Below are positions 30,584 to 38,288 of a DNA stretch of 64,000 nucleotides, in pieces. Source of the DNA: a virus. The notes under the pieces are model-generated. The model saw only the letters and a list, made by a program, of their open reading frames with translations. It had not been told where the DNA came from and searched no databases. Numbering within the stretch: position 1 is the first letter of the stretch; every line of letters starts with the position of its first letter. The stretch lies in the IMG/VR virus record IMGVR_UViG_3300027833_001310, positions 1 to 64,000 of that record. One strand, 5' to 3'. The position numbers were made by a program, and so were the translations under genes.

Positions 30584-30790
30584 TTATATGTAATTCGGTC
30601 TGTGCTTATTATACAGTTCGTTAGCCACTGTGTCAAGTCCTAATCCACAACAAATATCCATTTGTCTACGAATCTCATTTGATTGCTCGTTACCTTTTGT
30701 CCACGCACGATGGTCATCACTGTAGTTATATGTCCAATCGTGTGTCTTTAATAACTTTTCTAGTGTGTCTAGATCTGGATGTATTGACAT
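30584..30790 (-). CDS. Small helical protein, 68 residues
   Basis: MSIHPDLDTLEKLLKTHDWT then HRAWTKGNEQSNEIRRQMD and a helical end. Helix-rich with a Trp pair; not recognised. AAGGA ribosome site 8 nt before the start. A tRNA promoter is embedded in its 3' end (30608-30636), so this gene and the tRNAs have separate signals. Confidence 0.65.
   Translation of the reverse strand: MSIHPDLDTLEKLLKTHDWTYNYSDDHRAWTKGNEQSNEIRRQMDICCGLGLDTVANELYNKHRPNYI
30608..30636 (-). promoter_or_regulatory. Sigma70-type promoter inside a gene, for the RNA domain and tRNA Arg-Ser
   Basis: Minus-strand TTGACA (30636-30631), 17 nt, TATAAT (30613-30608). Transcription would start near 30601 and read the 84-nt RNA and both tRNAs. 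Confidence 0.85.
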
Positions 30791-30881
30791 TATTTCTATC
30801 CTTTTGCTTCAATATTCGGTGCTTTAAACAGCATATAAGCGGTTCTGTACGCACTTTGTGGTATAACTGTGCTTGTGGTGC

Positions 30882-31277
30882 CTATTTAAATAACTCTGCT
30901 AATGTTAGCAATACTGCTGTTCCTGTAATGGCACTACCTATCATAATTGCTTTGTCGTTCCAACAATGCCCTACATAAGTCCAAGCAATACTACTTAGTG
31001 CGTAAGCTATTCTACCTTCAGTCATAAACTCTGCACTTTGCAAAAATACTCCTAGGACTGCGAGTATTGTTGCTGCCCATTTAATATAACTATCAACTGT
31101 ACCAGTAGGAGTTGCAGGACTTAGGTCTTCAACTTGAACCTGTAGTTCTTCCATCTCTTGCCTTAACCGAGATCGTTCAGCATTCAACTCCATAGCCAGG
31201 CGGCCAGTTTTAGTCATAGTGCTTGACTCGAACTGTTCCTTAACTTCTGCTTTTATTTCTTTTGCTTTATCACTCAT
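30882..31277 (-). CDS. Membrane protein with N-terminal coiled coil
   Basis: About 131 residues. A charged helix (MSDKAKEIKAEVKEQFE to EMEELQVQVEDL) is followed by three hydrophobic segments (YIKWAATILAVLGVFL; RIAYALSSIAWTYVGH; IMIGSAITGTAVLLTLAELF). The start is placed at 31277 because an upstream in-frame ATG at 31352 would read through tRNA-Trp. Function unknown; a virion or membrane role is possible. The 91-nt gap below it (30791-30881) holds no gene. Confidence 0.6.
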   Translation of the reverse strand: MSDKAKEIKAEVKEQFESSTMTKTGRLAMELNAERSRLRQEMEELQVQVEDLSPATPTGTVDSYIKWAATILAVLGVFLQSAEFMTEGRIAYALSSIAWTYVGHCWNDKAIMIGSAITGTAVLLTLAELFK

Positions 31278-31299
31278 ACTATTACTTATATCTTTAAAC

Positions 31300-31374
31300 T
31301 GGCGAGCTAGTAAGGATTTGAACCCCAATCGCAAGGTTTTGGAGACCTGCATCTTACCATTAGAACACTAACTC
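31300..31374 (-). tRNA. tRNA-Trp (CCA), 3' CCA encoded
   Basis: Acceptor GAGTTAG/CTAGCTC, anticodon loop CTCCAAA (CCA), T-loop GGTTCAAATCC. The D stem has one mismatch. Confidence 0.9.
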
Positions 31375-31380
31375 TTGTTT

Positions 31381-31457
31381 TGGTGGGCCTTCTAGGACTT
31401 GAACCTAGGACCTGACGATTATGAGTCGTATGCTCTAACCAACTGAGCTAAAGGCCC
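31381..31457 (-). tRNA. tRNA with CAU anticodon (Met or Ile2), CCA encoded
   Basis: Acceptor GGGCCTT/AAGGCCC, anticodon loop CTCATAA. The anticodon arm CGACTCATAATCG is like both elongator Met and lysidine-modified Ile2 tRNAs, and the T arm GTTCAAGTCC favours Ile2. The sequence alone does not decide. Confidence 0.9.
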
Positions 31458-31504
31458 AAATTTATTGCTCTCTGTTTTTACCCTGGGAGAGCCATACCAG
31501 AATT

Positions 31505-31591
31505 TGGTACCCGGAGACGGACTTGAACCGTCATGCCATTGCTGGCGAGGGATTTTAAGTCCCTTGTGTCTACCAATTCCACCATCCGGGC
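31505..31591 (-). tRNA. tRNA-Leu (UAA), CCA encoded
   Basis: Class II tRNA with long variable arm. Acceptor GCCCGGA/TCCGGGT, anticodon loop CTTAAAA (UAA), T-loop GGTTCAAGTCC. Its 5' base overlaps the stop codon of the next gene. Confidence 0.94.
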
Positions 31592-31779
31592 TAAAAATCT
31601 AACTCTAGTTGCCTAGAGTCTGTTTGGTCGTGATATGCTTCAGTATGTTCAGCAGCGTCAGTTAACACTTTAATAATGCCTATACGAGCAAATTGCTCTG
31701 TGGATTTTTCGTCCATATCTATAATGATATTTGCACCACCATCTTCTCTGTCGACTACATCTAGTACATCTATTCGCAT
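31591..31779 (-). CDS. Small protein MRIDVLDVVD-type, 62 residues
   Basis: Starts MRIDVLDVVDREDGGANIII and ends with an acidic tail. The start is at 31779 since the promoter at 31807-31835 predicts a transcript start near 31800, inside the longer reading from 31839. Strand-rich then helical (KSTEQFARIGIIKVLTDAAE). This is a T4-like small accessory type; function unknown. It leads the tRNA Leu-Met-Trp transcript. Confidence 0.65.
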   Translation of the reverse strand: MRIDVLDVVDREDGGANIIIDMDEKSTEQFARIGIIKVLTDAAEHTEAYHDQTDSRQLELDF

Positions 31780-31806
31780 TGTTTGTTTCTCTTTATGATA
31801 GCGTGT

Positions 31807-31835
31807 ATTATACAGTTGTACACTGGGTTTGTCAA
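31807..31835 (-). promoter_or_regulatory. Sigma70-type promoter for a small gene and tRNA Leu-Met-Trp
   Basis: Minus-strand TTGACA (31835-31830), 17 nt, TATAAT (31812-31807). Confidence 0.88.
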
Positions 31836-32302
31836 GCATTCTTTTTCAAATAATTAAAATAATATTCAGCTAATGCATCTTGCTTTGAGTAGGCTTCTTT
31901 CTCCCACGGAGCGTCCCAATATTCATCTTGGCTTTTCTTAGCAACAAACTTCTTGCCTTTAAATGTCGGCTCTGAGCTTAGGTCAAGCCCGTCTTTTACA
32001 AACTGCTTTACATGTATCATTTCGTGTGCAAGAGTTTTAATCATATCTCTGAAACGCTTCTTACGCCAAATAAAGATACTTACTTCCCATGGCTTTGATT
32101 TTTTATACTGTTTTGCCCAACACCAGCCTTGGCAATCGCCGTCTGTTTTGTTTACAGTACGACCCATTGTAATATCAAACTCCATTGGCACATGTGCAAT
32201 ACCTAACTTTGCACTCATAATAGCAACTGCTGATTCTATTTTTAGTGCAACATCTTTATCGTAAGGCTTTCCGCCAGATGGTCCAGCAACGAAAATTGAC
32301 AT
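31832..32302 (-). CDS. SprT-like zinc metallopeptidase-type protein, paralogue of 22463
   Basis: About 156 residues. MIKTLAHEMIHVKQFVKDG has HExxH in the same context as the 22463 protein (LCHELVHAKQFIKGE), and both have an acidic Trp-rich C-terminus. The start is the GAGAGG-preceded ATG at 32302 (MSIFVAGPSGG); the upstream ATG at 32353 would run into the DexA-like gene. Short spacing (5 nt) from that gene's stop suggests co-transcription. Confidence 0.7.
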   Translation of the reverse strand: MSIFVAGPSGGKPYDKDVALKIESAVAIMSAKLGIAHVPMEFDITMGRTVNKTDGDCQGWCWAKQYKKSKPWEVSIFIWRKKRFRDMIKTLAHEMIHVKQFVKDGLDLSSEPTFKGKKFVAKKSQDEYWDAPWEKEAYSKQDALAEYYFNYLKKNA

Positions 32303-32307
32303 TGTGT

Positions 32308-32847
32308 TTACCTCTCGGTTACGTTGAAATGCTTGTATGTTTGCTGTACGCAAACTGCTTGGTAGTATGCATCAGCATCTGCACTATGCAGGTTTTGCTG
32401 AATTGCTTTACGTGGGTCCATTGGCATCATGTTAAAGATTGTTCTACAATCCATAATCTGCCAAAATGCCCAACCTTTGTGATGATTAAATTGTGTGAAT
32501 AAGTTCTCAAGTATAACCATATCAAACTGAGGTCCTTGGCACCAAATTTTATCTACACCAACAAGATACTTGTTTAGTTCGCCCATAAATGAAGTAACAG
32601 TCATCCTGAATGTTTCACTGAATGCTTCATCTTGTATGTGTGCAGGTTGCTTTGCCCACCACTCTAATGTACTATCTAGCACACTACGGTCTACTTCAGT
32701 TTGTGCATCAATCTCAGGCTTCCACAGCGTCTTAGCATGCGGTTCTGTGGACACAAACGGGTCAAATTTAACTGCTCCAACTGATAATACTACACAATCT
32801 GGTTCAGTGCCTAGTGTTTCGATATCTATCATTGCGTGTGTTTTCAT
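32308..32847 (-). CDS. DexA-like 3'-5' exonuclease (DEDD family)
   Basis: 179 residues. HAMIDIETLGT (Asp8, Glu10 of DxE), WCQGPQFDMVILE (second Asp) and HSADADAYYQA (HxAxxDA) give the DEDDh signature. T4 DexA-type exonucleases help degrade host DNA or trim recombination ends. The TATAAT lies 6 nt from the start codon, so the mRNA is predicted leaderless. Confidence 0.85.
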   Translation of the reverse strand: MKTHAMIDIETLGTEPDCVVLSVGAVKFDPFVSTEPHAKTLWKPEIDAQTEVDRSVLDSTLEWWAKQPAHIQDEAFSETFRMTVTSFMGELNKYLVGVDKIWCQGPQFDMVILENLFTQFNHHKGWAFWQIMDCRTIFNMMPMDPRKAIQQNLHSADADAYYQAVCVQQTYKHFNVTER

Positions 32848-32853
32848 GTAGTT

Positions 32854-32882
32854 ATTATAACAATATCACACCTAAATGTCAA
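32854..32882 (-). promoter_or_regulatory. Sigma70-type promoter for the exonuclease, leaderless geometry
   Basis: Minus-strand TTGACA (32882-32877), 17 nt, TATAAT (32859-32854), then 6 nt and ATG 32847. Confidence 0.85.
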
Positions 32883-32911
32883 GGAAAAAATTCCCTTTAT
32901 TTTTCAATGAC

Positions 32912-33577
32912 TTACGTTTCTCTATAAAAGTACGATGCTGTTGGAGGCTCTTCGTTTGCAAAATCCCACTTTAATTCTCTGGACCAAAAGAAAGGAGACT
33001 CTATATAATCTTTACCTGTACCCACGGAGTGGGACTCATAGGAGTCTGAATGTAGCTTATTCCATATAATCCTAGGATCGTATTCGAAAACAAATTGATC
33101 AGATAATGGTCCGCCTAATTGCCATACTAAATCTGGATGTGTGAACACAGTTTGTCCTTGCATTATCCACTGAATAAACCCCAAAGGCCGCCAATGTGTG
33201 CAAACCTGCCATGACTGCCCACATATAAGTATGTTTACACTTTTTGCATTATTATATTTGCCGAGTCCGGTTTGACATGCTTCCGGAAATTCTCGAAATA
33301 TGTCTACCATATTCTCACATCTTCTAATTTTGAGATGGGCGTTGTTGTAATTATTACTGCGTATATTATCTAATATCACGCTAGAAGTGTATGTGTCACG
33401 TTCTGTATTTGGGATTGTGTAAGTTGCTAGTGCAACATTCTTAAAATCGTATGTGCTTAATCTATTTACAATACGTTCGTAAAATTTATTGAGCTCTTTA
33501 TGGGCATTCACTGTAAGCCATTCGTCTGTTGCAGGCCAGCAATCTATTAGAATTACTAGGTCAAAGTGAGGGGTCAT
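32912..33577 (-). CDS. Unrecognised protein, 221 residues
   Basis: No known motif. FDLVILIDCWPATDEWLTVN at the start and NILICGQSWQVCTHWRPLGF in the middle look like Rossmann-like or alpha/beta strands. The fold may be related to glycosyl-donor domains. Last gene of a coupled group of three (35377 to 32912) headed by two glycosyltransferases, with a 1-nt overlap; a glycan-related job is inferred from position only. Confidence 0.55.
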   Translation of the reverse strand: MTPHFDLVILIDCWPATDEWLTVNAHKELNKFYERIVNRLSTYDFKNVALATYTIPNTERDTYTSSVILDNIRSNNYNNAHLKIRRCENMVDIFREFPEACQTGLGKYNNAKSVNILICGQSWQVCTHWRPLGFIQWIMQGQTVFTHPDLVWQLGGPLSDQFVFEYDPRIIWNKLHSDSYESHSVGTGKDYIESPFFWSRELKWDFANEEPPTASYFYRET

Positions 33578-34437
33578 TACAATGTTAGTACAGTATCGTC
33601 CGGCAACTGATCTTCATTTACTGCGGCTAATTGTCCTGCACCTTTAACGTCTTCGCCCCATTTCATTTTCTCAAATGGATCTTGTTCACCTTTTCTAACA
33701 GCATTCCACCAAGTTAAATCAGCACCGTTTGTTCTTTCTAAGAACCATGCAATCTTGTGTGCCGTAGCAACACGAGCATGTTGCATTGCTTCATGACCGA
33801 AATCTTTAGGGTCAGAAGGATTGCCTTCCATGTACTTACGATTCTTAAATGTTTCATCATCGTTATTGCCAGTGATGTCTGCTCTGTCGTGTATAAACTC
33901 AACATCAATGCGTTCAAATATATCTAACATGTATGCAACATGACTTAACCATGCATCATTTTGTGCATTCTGACTTAGGTGGCCAACAAGTATATACCAG
34001 TCACGTGGCACCACTGGGAATATAGCATAAGGATGTCCGTTGTGATTATCTCTAGGTGCTAGTAATTTAAATTGCCCTGTGTAACTATCAATTATTTCGT
34101 CCCATCCTTGTGTTTCCATTAACCCGTCATCATTCCAAAAGAATAACCATTCGCCTGTTGCTGCTCCAGCTAGTGTGTTTACATAGGTGTGCAAATTTTC
34201 GTAACCAAGCGGTTCAAAAATATTTGCTCTCGCTTCTACACCTAAATCTTGCAAGTAAGGTGCTATAGTTTCTTTAATATATTCAGTAGTAGCAGTATCA
34301 TCGTTATCTAGTCCAAGCATTATTTCAATGTCTTTTGGATTAGTTGCTTTGGACATCAAAGACTTAATACTTTTTTCAAGTAGTTCAGGTCTGCCCCTAG
34401 TAGGTAGTAAAACTGTTATTTTCTTTATTGATTCCAT
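33577..34437 (-). CDS. Family-2-like glycosyltransferase
   Basis: 286 residues. ITVLLPTRGRPELLEKSIKS (7-26) is the GT-A nucleotide-binding start; MLGLDNDD and WLFFWNDDGLM hold the first Asp and the DxD-like pair. These add sugars to lipid, protein or polysaccharide acceptors. There is no membrane segment, so it works in the cytoplasm. Start preceded by an AAGGAA site 10 nt after the next gene's stop. Confidence 0.75.
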   Translation of the reverse strand: MESIKKITVLLPTRGRPELLEKSIKSLMSKATNPKDIEIMLGLDNDDTATTEYIKETIAPYLQDLGVEARANIFEPLGYENLHTYVNTLAGAATGEWLFFWNDDGLMETQGWDEIIDSYTGQFKLLAPRDNHNGHPYAIFPVVPRDWYILVGHLSQNAQNDAWLSHVAYMLDIFERIDVEFIHDRADITGNNDDETFKNRKYMEGNPSDPKDFGHEAMQHARVATAHKIAWFLERTNGADLTWWNAVRKGEQDPFEKMKWGEDVKGAGQLAAVNEDQLPDDTVLTL

Positions 34438-34447
34438 TTGCTATTCC

Positions 34448-35377
34448 TTATGTATTTGTAACTGGCTTGTCATTCTTTCCAGTAAACAATTTTCTAATAT
34501 TACCGCGGAATGTGTAATGCCCAACGTGATTAAGTGCTGTTCTAGGGTCTAACCAAACTTCACCACCCATGTCCTGCCAACGTCTACAGAATGTATAATC
34601 CTCTGACAAGTAACGTCTGCTTTCTGGGTCAATAATACAATCAAACAGTGCATACATAAATGGTTCAAACTTAGCATCAACGTTAATGTCGTTGACATAT
34701 TTTGTTTCAGGATGGTTATCAAACATTTTTTGTATAACTTCTTTGTTAATACACATGAAGCCTGTGCCTGCATCTTTTAACTTAACAAGGTTGTCAACAA
34801 TTTGAACTGCTGGAGTTCTGTTGCCGTCTTTGTCTTTTAGGAAATCAAAGTTTACAACATAGTTTGAACTATGTCCTTCGATTGTTTCTGCTGTTTCATT
34901 TAAGTCATCTCTAGCCGCTTCGATAATGCTGTTCCAGTTGACTGCTTTCTTAGGATATGCTCCTACAATAACCGGCTTGTCATATGCAACCATTCTTAAG
35001 ATGTCTTCAGGATTAAATTCTATGTCTGCATCAATAAAGAACAAGTGTGTTGCTTCCGGATTTTCCATAAAGAAACTTGTTAGTGTATTTCTGCCTCTAG
35101 TGATTAAACTTTCATTTGCAAGTGTGCTAATAGTATATTTAATGTCATACTTATTACACAAGATTGCAAAACGCATCATACTTCTAAAGTAAGGCTCACC
35201 TAGTTGTCCACCGTAGCAAGGTGTTGCAATAAAGATATGTTTTTGTCTTAATAGACCTAATGGTATTTCAATTTTTGCATCTAGCAACTGGTGCATTACA
35301 TCGCTATCATTTGCTTGTTGCTTGGCAGGGTTGGCTGGAGCGTTATTTGCTTTAGCCTTACTTTTTTTGTTTGACAT
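34448..35377 (-). CDS. Glycosyltransferase-like protein (IDADIEF motif)
   Basis: 309 residues. FIATPCYGGQLGEPYFRSMM, then THLFFIDADIEFNPEDILRM with the DxD motif, is the phage/anomeric-sugar glycosyltransferase pattern often carried by T4-like phages. A short low-complexity N-terminus (KSKAKANNAPANPAKQQAN) precedes it. The C-terminal VWLDPRTALNHVGHYTFRGN is a conserved acceptor-side strand. It has an AGGA ribosome site. It may glucosylate DNA bases or glycans; the window does not decide. Confidence 0.75.
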   Translation of the reverse strand: MSNKKSKAKANNAPANPAKQQANDSDVMHQLLDAKIEIPLGLLRQKHIFIATPCYGGQLGEPYFRSMMRFAILCNKYDIKYTISTLANESLITRGRNTLTSFFMENPEATHLFFIDADIEFNPEDILRMVAYDKPVIVGAYPKKAVNWNSIIEAARDDLNETAETIEGHSSNYVVNFDFLKDKDGNRTPAVQIVDNLVKLKDAGTGFMCINKEVIQKMFDNHPETKYVNDINVDAKFEPFMYALFDCIIDPESRRYLSEDYTFCRRWQDMGGEVWLDPRTALNHVGHYTFRGNIRKLFTGKNDKPVTNT

Positions 35378-35400
35378 TTTTTGTCCTGTAGTGTGTATTG

Positions 35401-35476
35401 TGGAGCTCCCAAACCGATTCGAACGGTTGACCTACTGATTACAAATCAGTTGCTCTACCAACTGAGCTATGGGAGC
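35401..35476 (-). tRNA. tRNA-Thr (UGU), CCA encoded
   Basis: Acceptor GCTCCCA with TGGGAGC, anticodon loop TTTGTAA (UGU), T-loop CGTTCGAATCG, CCA encoded. No consensus promoter is seen just upstream. Confidence 0.95.
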
Positions 35477-35523
35477 ATAAACTTTATGTTCTTTATATTT
35501 ACTTTTATTCTTGGAAGGGTGCC

Positions 35524-35547
35524 AAGATAAATGGCTAGATTTATCTT
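35524..35547 (-). terminator. Perfect 9-bp hairpin after a small late gene
   Basis: AAGATAAAT/ATTTATCTT with a 6-nt loop, directly past the stop of the 54-residue gene. No U-run, so its role as a terminator or RNA-stability element is uncertain. Confidence 0.45.
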
Positions 35548-35548
35548 G

Positions 35549-35713
35549 TTAGCGGGAAGGTTTGCTAGATATGAATTCGTTGAGCTTTTCAGCTTCTGCA
35601 ACAATGTCTTCTGTGGTAGGCATGTGCTCTGCTTGCTTTGCTTTTGCTTGAAGTATAAGTCTCGCTTCTTGCAGAAGTTCGAGTCTAATCTCGTATGGTG
35701 TTTTGTTAGACAA
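35549..35713 (-). CDS. Small conserved T4-like phage protein with TTG start
   Basis: 54 residues: TTG at 35713 preceded by AGGAG at the ideal distance; MSNKTPYEIRLELLQEARLI then an Ala/Lys/Gln helix and EDIVAEAEKLNEFISSK. A fully helical protein of a type common in marine T4-like phages, function unknown. It has a GATAAATA late promoter at 35744-35751. The surrounding gap 35477-35788 holds nothing else. Confidence 0.7.
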   Translation of the reverse strand: MSNKTPYEIRLELLQEARLILQAKAKQAEHMPTTEDIVAEAEKLNEFISSKPSR

Positions 35714-35743
35714 TTTAGTCTCCTTTTAAGTTATCTCTGCATG

Positions 35744-35751
35744 TATTTATC
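35744..35751 (-). promoter_or_regulatory. T4-type late promoter (GATAAATA)
   Basis: About 30 nt before the TTG-start gene. Confidence 0.65.
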
Positions 35752-35788
35752 GTATAGGTAAAAATAACTTAACGCACTGTTTAACAAA

Positions 35789-36292
35789 CTAAATTATACT
35801 TTCCTTGCTTAACATTTTTACTAACGCTCGGTACGGTAGTAACTTTAAAGTGTCTTCAAACTCTACAGTAAACATATACCTATCTTCTTCAAAGTTAAAA
35901 ACTGTGTGCGACACCTGTGTATTAAAAAGATACATAGTGTTTGACTGATAGTCCAATTGGGTTGTTTTATTTTTTTCTGTATCTACGAATGCACAAAAAC
36001 TATTCTTGTGTTGTAGTAACATATTGATACCAACACCTCTATCTGCGTCCTTGTGTAATTTATAATAGTCAAAGGCTAACATTTTTGTTACCCCTACACC
36101 TTTAATTTTTGCAATACTGTTGATAGTTTCTAATGTTGGACAAATAGAAAAGACATGATCTATATCTAAACTAATTGCCCAGAATCCAAAATACGGATAC
36201 CACTCATCTCGTTCTAGTGCTTCTTGAAGTGCGTATTCTGCAAGTTTGCCACTGTTACACAATAGTGTTTGGTAGCATTCAGTAGTTTTCAT
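35789..36292 (-). CDS. 2OG-Fe(II) dioxygenase-like protein
   Basis: 167 residues. YYKLHKDADRGVGINMLLQ has HxD at about 80-82; NTQVSHTVFNFEEDRYMFTV has distal His and Arg at about 128-139. The rest fits the double-stranded beta-helix. It shares a 1-nt overlap with the lipase gene upstream. Substrate unknown. Confidence 0.65.
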   Translation of the reverse strand: MKTTECYQTLLCNSGKLAEYALQEALERDEWYPYFGFWAISLDIDHVFSICPTLETINSIAKIKGVGVTKMLAFDYYKLHKDADRGVGINMLLQHKNSFCAFVDTEKNKTTQLDYQSNTMYLFNTQVSHTVFNFEEDRYMFTVEFEDTLKLLPYRALVKMLSKESII

Positions 36293-37098
36293 TACTTAGG
36301 TTGTTCGCCTTTGTCGTCCATGTTTGCAATAAAGTTGTAGTAGTGTCCCATACCGTGATCCGCTACGCCATCAATAAATTTAAATTGTTTAAGAGCTGAC
36401 CAACGGCCTCTCCATCCATCTTTAAATCTTTGCCATGCTGTTGACTTTCTAATGTTACCATAAGTGTTTATGTATCTTAGGTGTCCTTGGTGTCCATACC
36501 ATAGTCCTGCAAAACTTGGTGGCACACTAGGAACTACATCATTGTTGTTAACATATCTAAAGTAAGGAAAGTCAATTGCTTTTAAGAAATCAACATTACC
36601 AACCCTTGGTTGTCCAAATGTGTACAGTCCGCCTTCTGGCTTAACATCCATAGCAACTAGTACAGCCATTGCTCCACCTAAACTATGTCCACATATCCAA
36701 ACACTCTTAGTATTTTTCTTGTCGTGTTTTGCTAATGCCTTTTTAATATCTGGCATTATCTTTTCATACTCGCCGTAAAAGCCTTGGTGTACTTTTCCTG
36801 CTACCGGGTGAGGCATTCTAAATGTATTCAAGTCTGCTTTCACATCATTTAATGCTGTTGGTTCTGTTCCTCTACATGCAATAAGTACATCAGTCTTGTC
36901 GCTCATGACATAAGCCTGTGCTCCGTCGACGTCGATGTATGTTGGTGGTAGTGGTTTGTTTAAAAACTTTTTAAGTGGTGCTAAATCTGGTATACCATTC
37001 TTTGGTTCAAATAATTGTTCCGGTGGTTGATAACATTGATTAGCGAATAATGCTAGGACCATTCCTTTGTCCTTAGTAGAATATTCTGATAATGCCAT
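36292..37098 (-). CDS. Class 3 lipase-like hydrolase
   Basis: 268 residues. ICGHSLGGAMAVL (nucleophile elbow GHSLG), YVNNNDVVPSVPP (Asp) and GHQGHLRYI (His) give the lipase class 3 catalytic triad; VLIACRGTEPTALNDV precedes as the oxyanion strand. No signal peptide. Behind a GATAAATA late promoter and an AGGAG site, so it is made with virion proteins. It could sit in the particle or act at lysis on host membranes (inference). Confidence 0.82.
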   Translation of the reverse strand: MALSEYSTKDKGMVLALFANQCYQPPEQLFEPKNGIPDLAPLKKFLNKPLPPTYIDVDGAQAYVMSDKTDVLIACRGTEPTALNDVKADLNTFRMPHPVAGKVHQGFYGEYEKIMPDIKKALAKHDKKNTKSVWICGHSLGGAMAVLVAMDVKPEGGLYTFGQPRVGNVDFLKAIDFPYFRYVNNNDVVPSVPPSFAGLWYGHQGHLRYINTYGNIRKSTAWQRFKDGWRGRWSALKQFKFIDGVADHGMGHYYNFIANMDDKGEQPK

Positions 37099-37123
37099 TT
37101 CGTACTCCTATGTGTTATAGTAG

Positions 37124-37131
37124 TATTTATC
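37124..37131 (-). promoter_or_regulatory. T4-type late promoter (GATAAATA) for the lipase
   Basis: 26 nt before ATG 37098, with AGGAG between. Confidence 0.7.
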
Positions 37132-37134
37132 GGT

Positions 37135-38193
37135 CTAGAAGTCGAAATAGTATTCGTAAATGCTTTCGCTATTATTTTCAGCAATGGCTTTCCTATATCT
37201 CTCCGTTAGTTCTTGTGGCAGTTTACCTGCTTTAAATCTAACTGTGCCATCTGTACCTGCTGCACTGCCATCGCTGGATTGATCTTTGCGAGTGTCTCGT
37301 TGTATTTTTCTATGTTCTTGTACCATAGGAGCACGATACTTTAAATCAAATGTATTGTATATGCCTGTTTGCGAAGCAAGATATTTCTTTAATCTTTCGA
37401 ATCCTGTTCCTTTCATTAGTGGGTTAATACCACCGGGCACAATTTCTTCGTATATTGCATATTTTAATTTGTGTGCGTAACTGCTTAGTACGTCAGGGTC
37501 TACTTCGCAGTGTATTTTATATTTTTCAACAATGTCTATGCTTAGTTCCAATGCTTTATATATTATTTCAGGCGTATAGTATAGAATATCTTTTACTATA
37601 TTAAAGTTGCTATCTCTTGCTACAGCATAGTATGCCTGTGTATTTTTCATTATAAATGAACTGTTAAGTCCTGCAATGTCTAGCGGTCCTTCTGCTACGT
37701 CCGAATCTTTAACCATCATAGGAATGTCGCCACCTAACACTACTGTGCCGCCTATGTCTTTAAATGTAGTTTCTAAATAATAAAGATGAACTGCTATTTG
37801 TGGGCTCGGTGTTCCATATTTTTTACCATACTCCATGTGGATATTATTGGAGAAGAAATCATGCAGATCAATTTCTGTAACATTCAATTTAATATTTTGT
37901 TTGTCTGTTAACATACGAGCAGTTACTACATCATCTGTGTTTAGAGGACTGCCTTTCCACGTGGTAAGGTATGTGTGTGCTGTAATAGGCACGTTCATTT
38001 CTTGCAATACTCTAATTGCGAACTGACTATCTACTCCTCCGCTTAGGCATACATGGGCATGTTTAATATGCGACAGTTGTTCTTTTATTAACTCCAGCAA
38101 TGTACGTTCCGTTTCCGGTTTCTTAATAGTAATACTGAGGAACTTTTCCTCTTCGTAATACTGCAATGCTGGTGGGTTTCCAAACTGAATCAT
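37135..38193 (-). CDS. PP-loop ATPase (asparagine-synthase/QueC-like)
   Basis: 352 residues. HVCLSGGVDSQFAIRVLQEM near residue 45 has the SGGVDS pyrophosphate loop of N-type ATP-PPases, followed by GGTVVLGGDIPMMV. The family activates a carboxyl or base carbonyl as an adenylate for amidation or thiolation. The size and later segments do not match classic QueC, GuaA or TilS. A link with the queD-like gene is possible but unproven. No GAT domain is present. Confidence 0.75.
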   Translation of the reverse strand: MIQFGNPPALQYYEEEKFLSITIKKPETERTLLELIKEQLSHIKHAHVCLSGGVDSQFAIRVLQEMNVPITAHTYLTTWKGSPLNTDDVVTARMLTDKQNIKLNVTEIDLHDFFSNNIHMEYGKKYGTPSPQIAVHLYYLETTFKDIGGTVVLGGDIPMMVKDSDVAEGPLDIAGLNSSFIMKNTQAYYAVARDSNFNIVKDILYYTPEIIYKALELSIDIVEKYKIHCEVDPDVLSSYAHKLKYAIYEEIVPGGINPLMKGTGFERLKKYLASQTGIYNTFDLKYRAPMVQEHRKIQRDTRKDQSSDGSAAGTDGTVRFKAGKLPQELTERYRKAIAENNSESIYEYYFDF

Positions 38194-38219
38194 AAAAGAA
38201 TCCTAACTCCGCTAAAGAT

Positions 38220-38227
38220 GATAAATA
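38220..38227 (+). promoter_or_regulatory. T4-type late promoter (GATAAATA) for the subtilase
   Basis: Divergent region 38194-38288. Between promoter and gene a CGAAT/ATTCG hairpin with six T residues (38257-38275 region) resembles a weak attenuator. Confidence 0.65.
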
Positions 38228-38288
38228 TACTTAATACATACTTATGGAGCTAAACCGAATAAAAATTCGTTTTTTGGAGCAAAACTAA

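Noticed and set aside
30415-30636. A 73-codon open frame on the minus strand
   Set aside because: It runs through tRNA-Arg, the structured RNA and a promoter, and has no ribosome site.
31278-31352. Longer start for the membrane protein at 30882
   Set aside because: It would translate tRNA-Trp.
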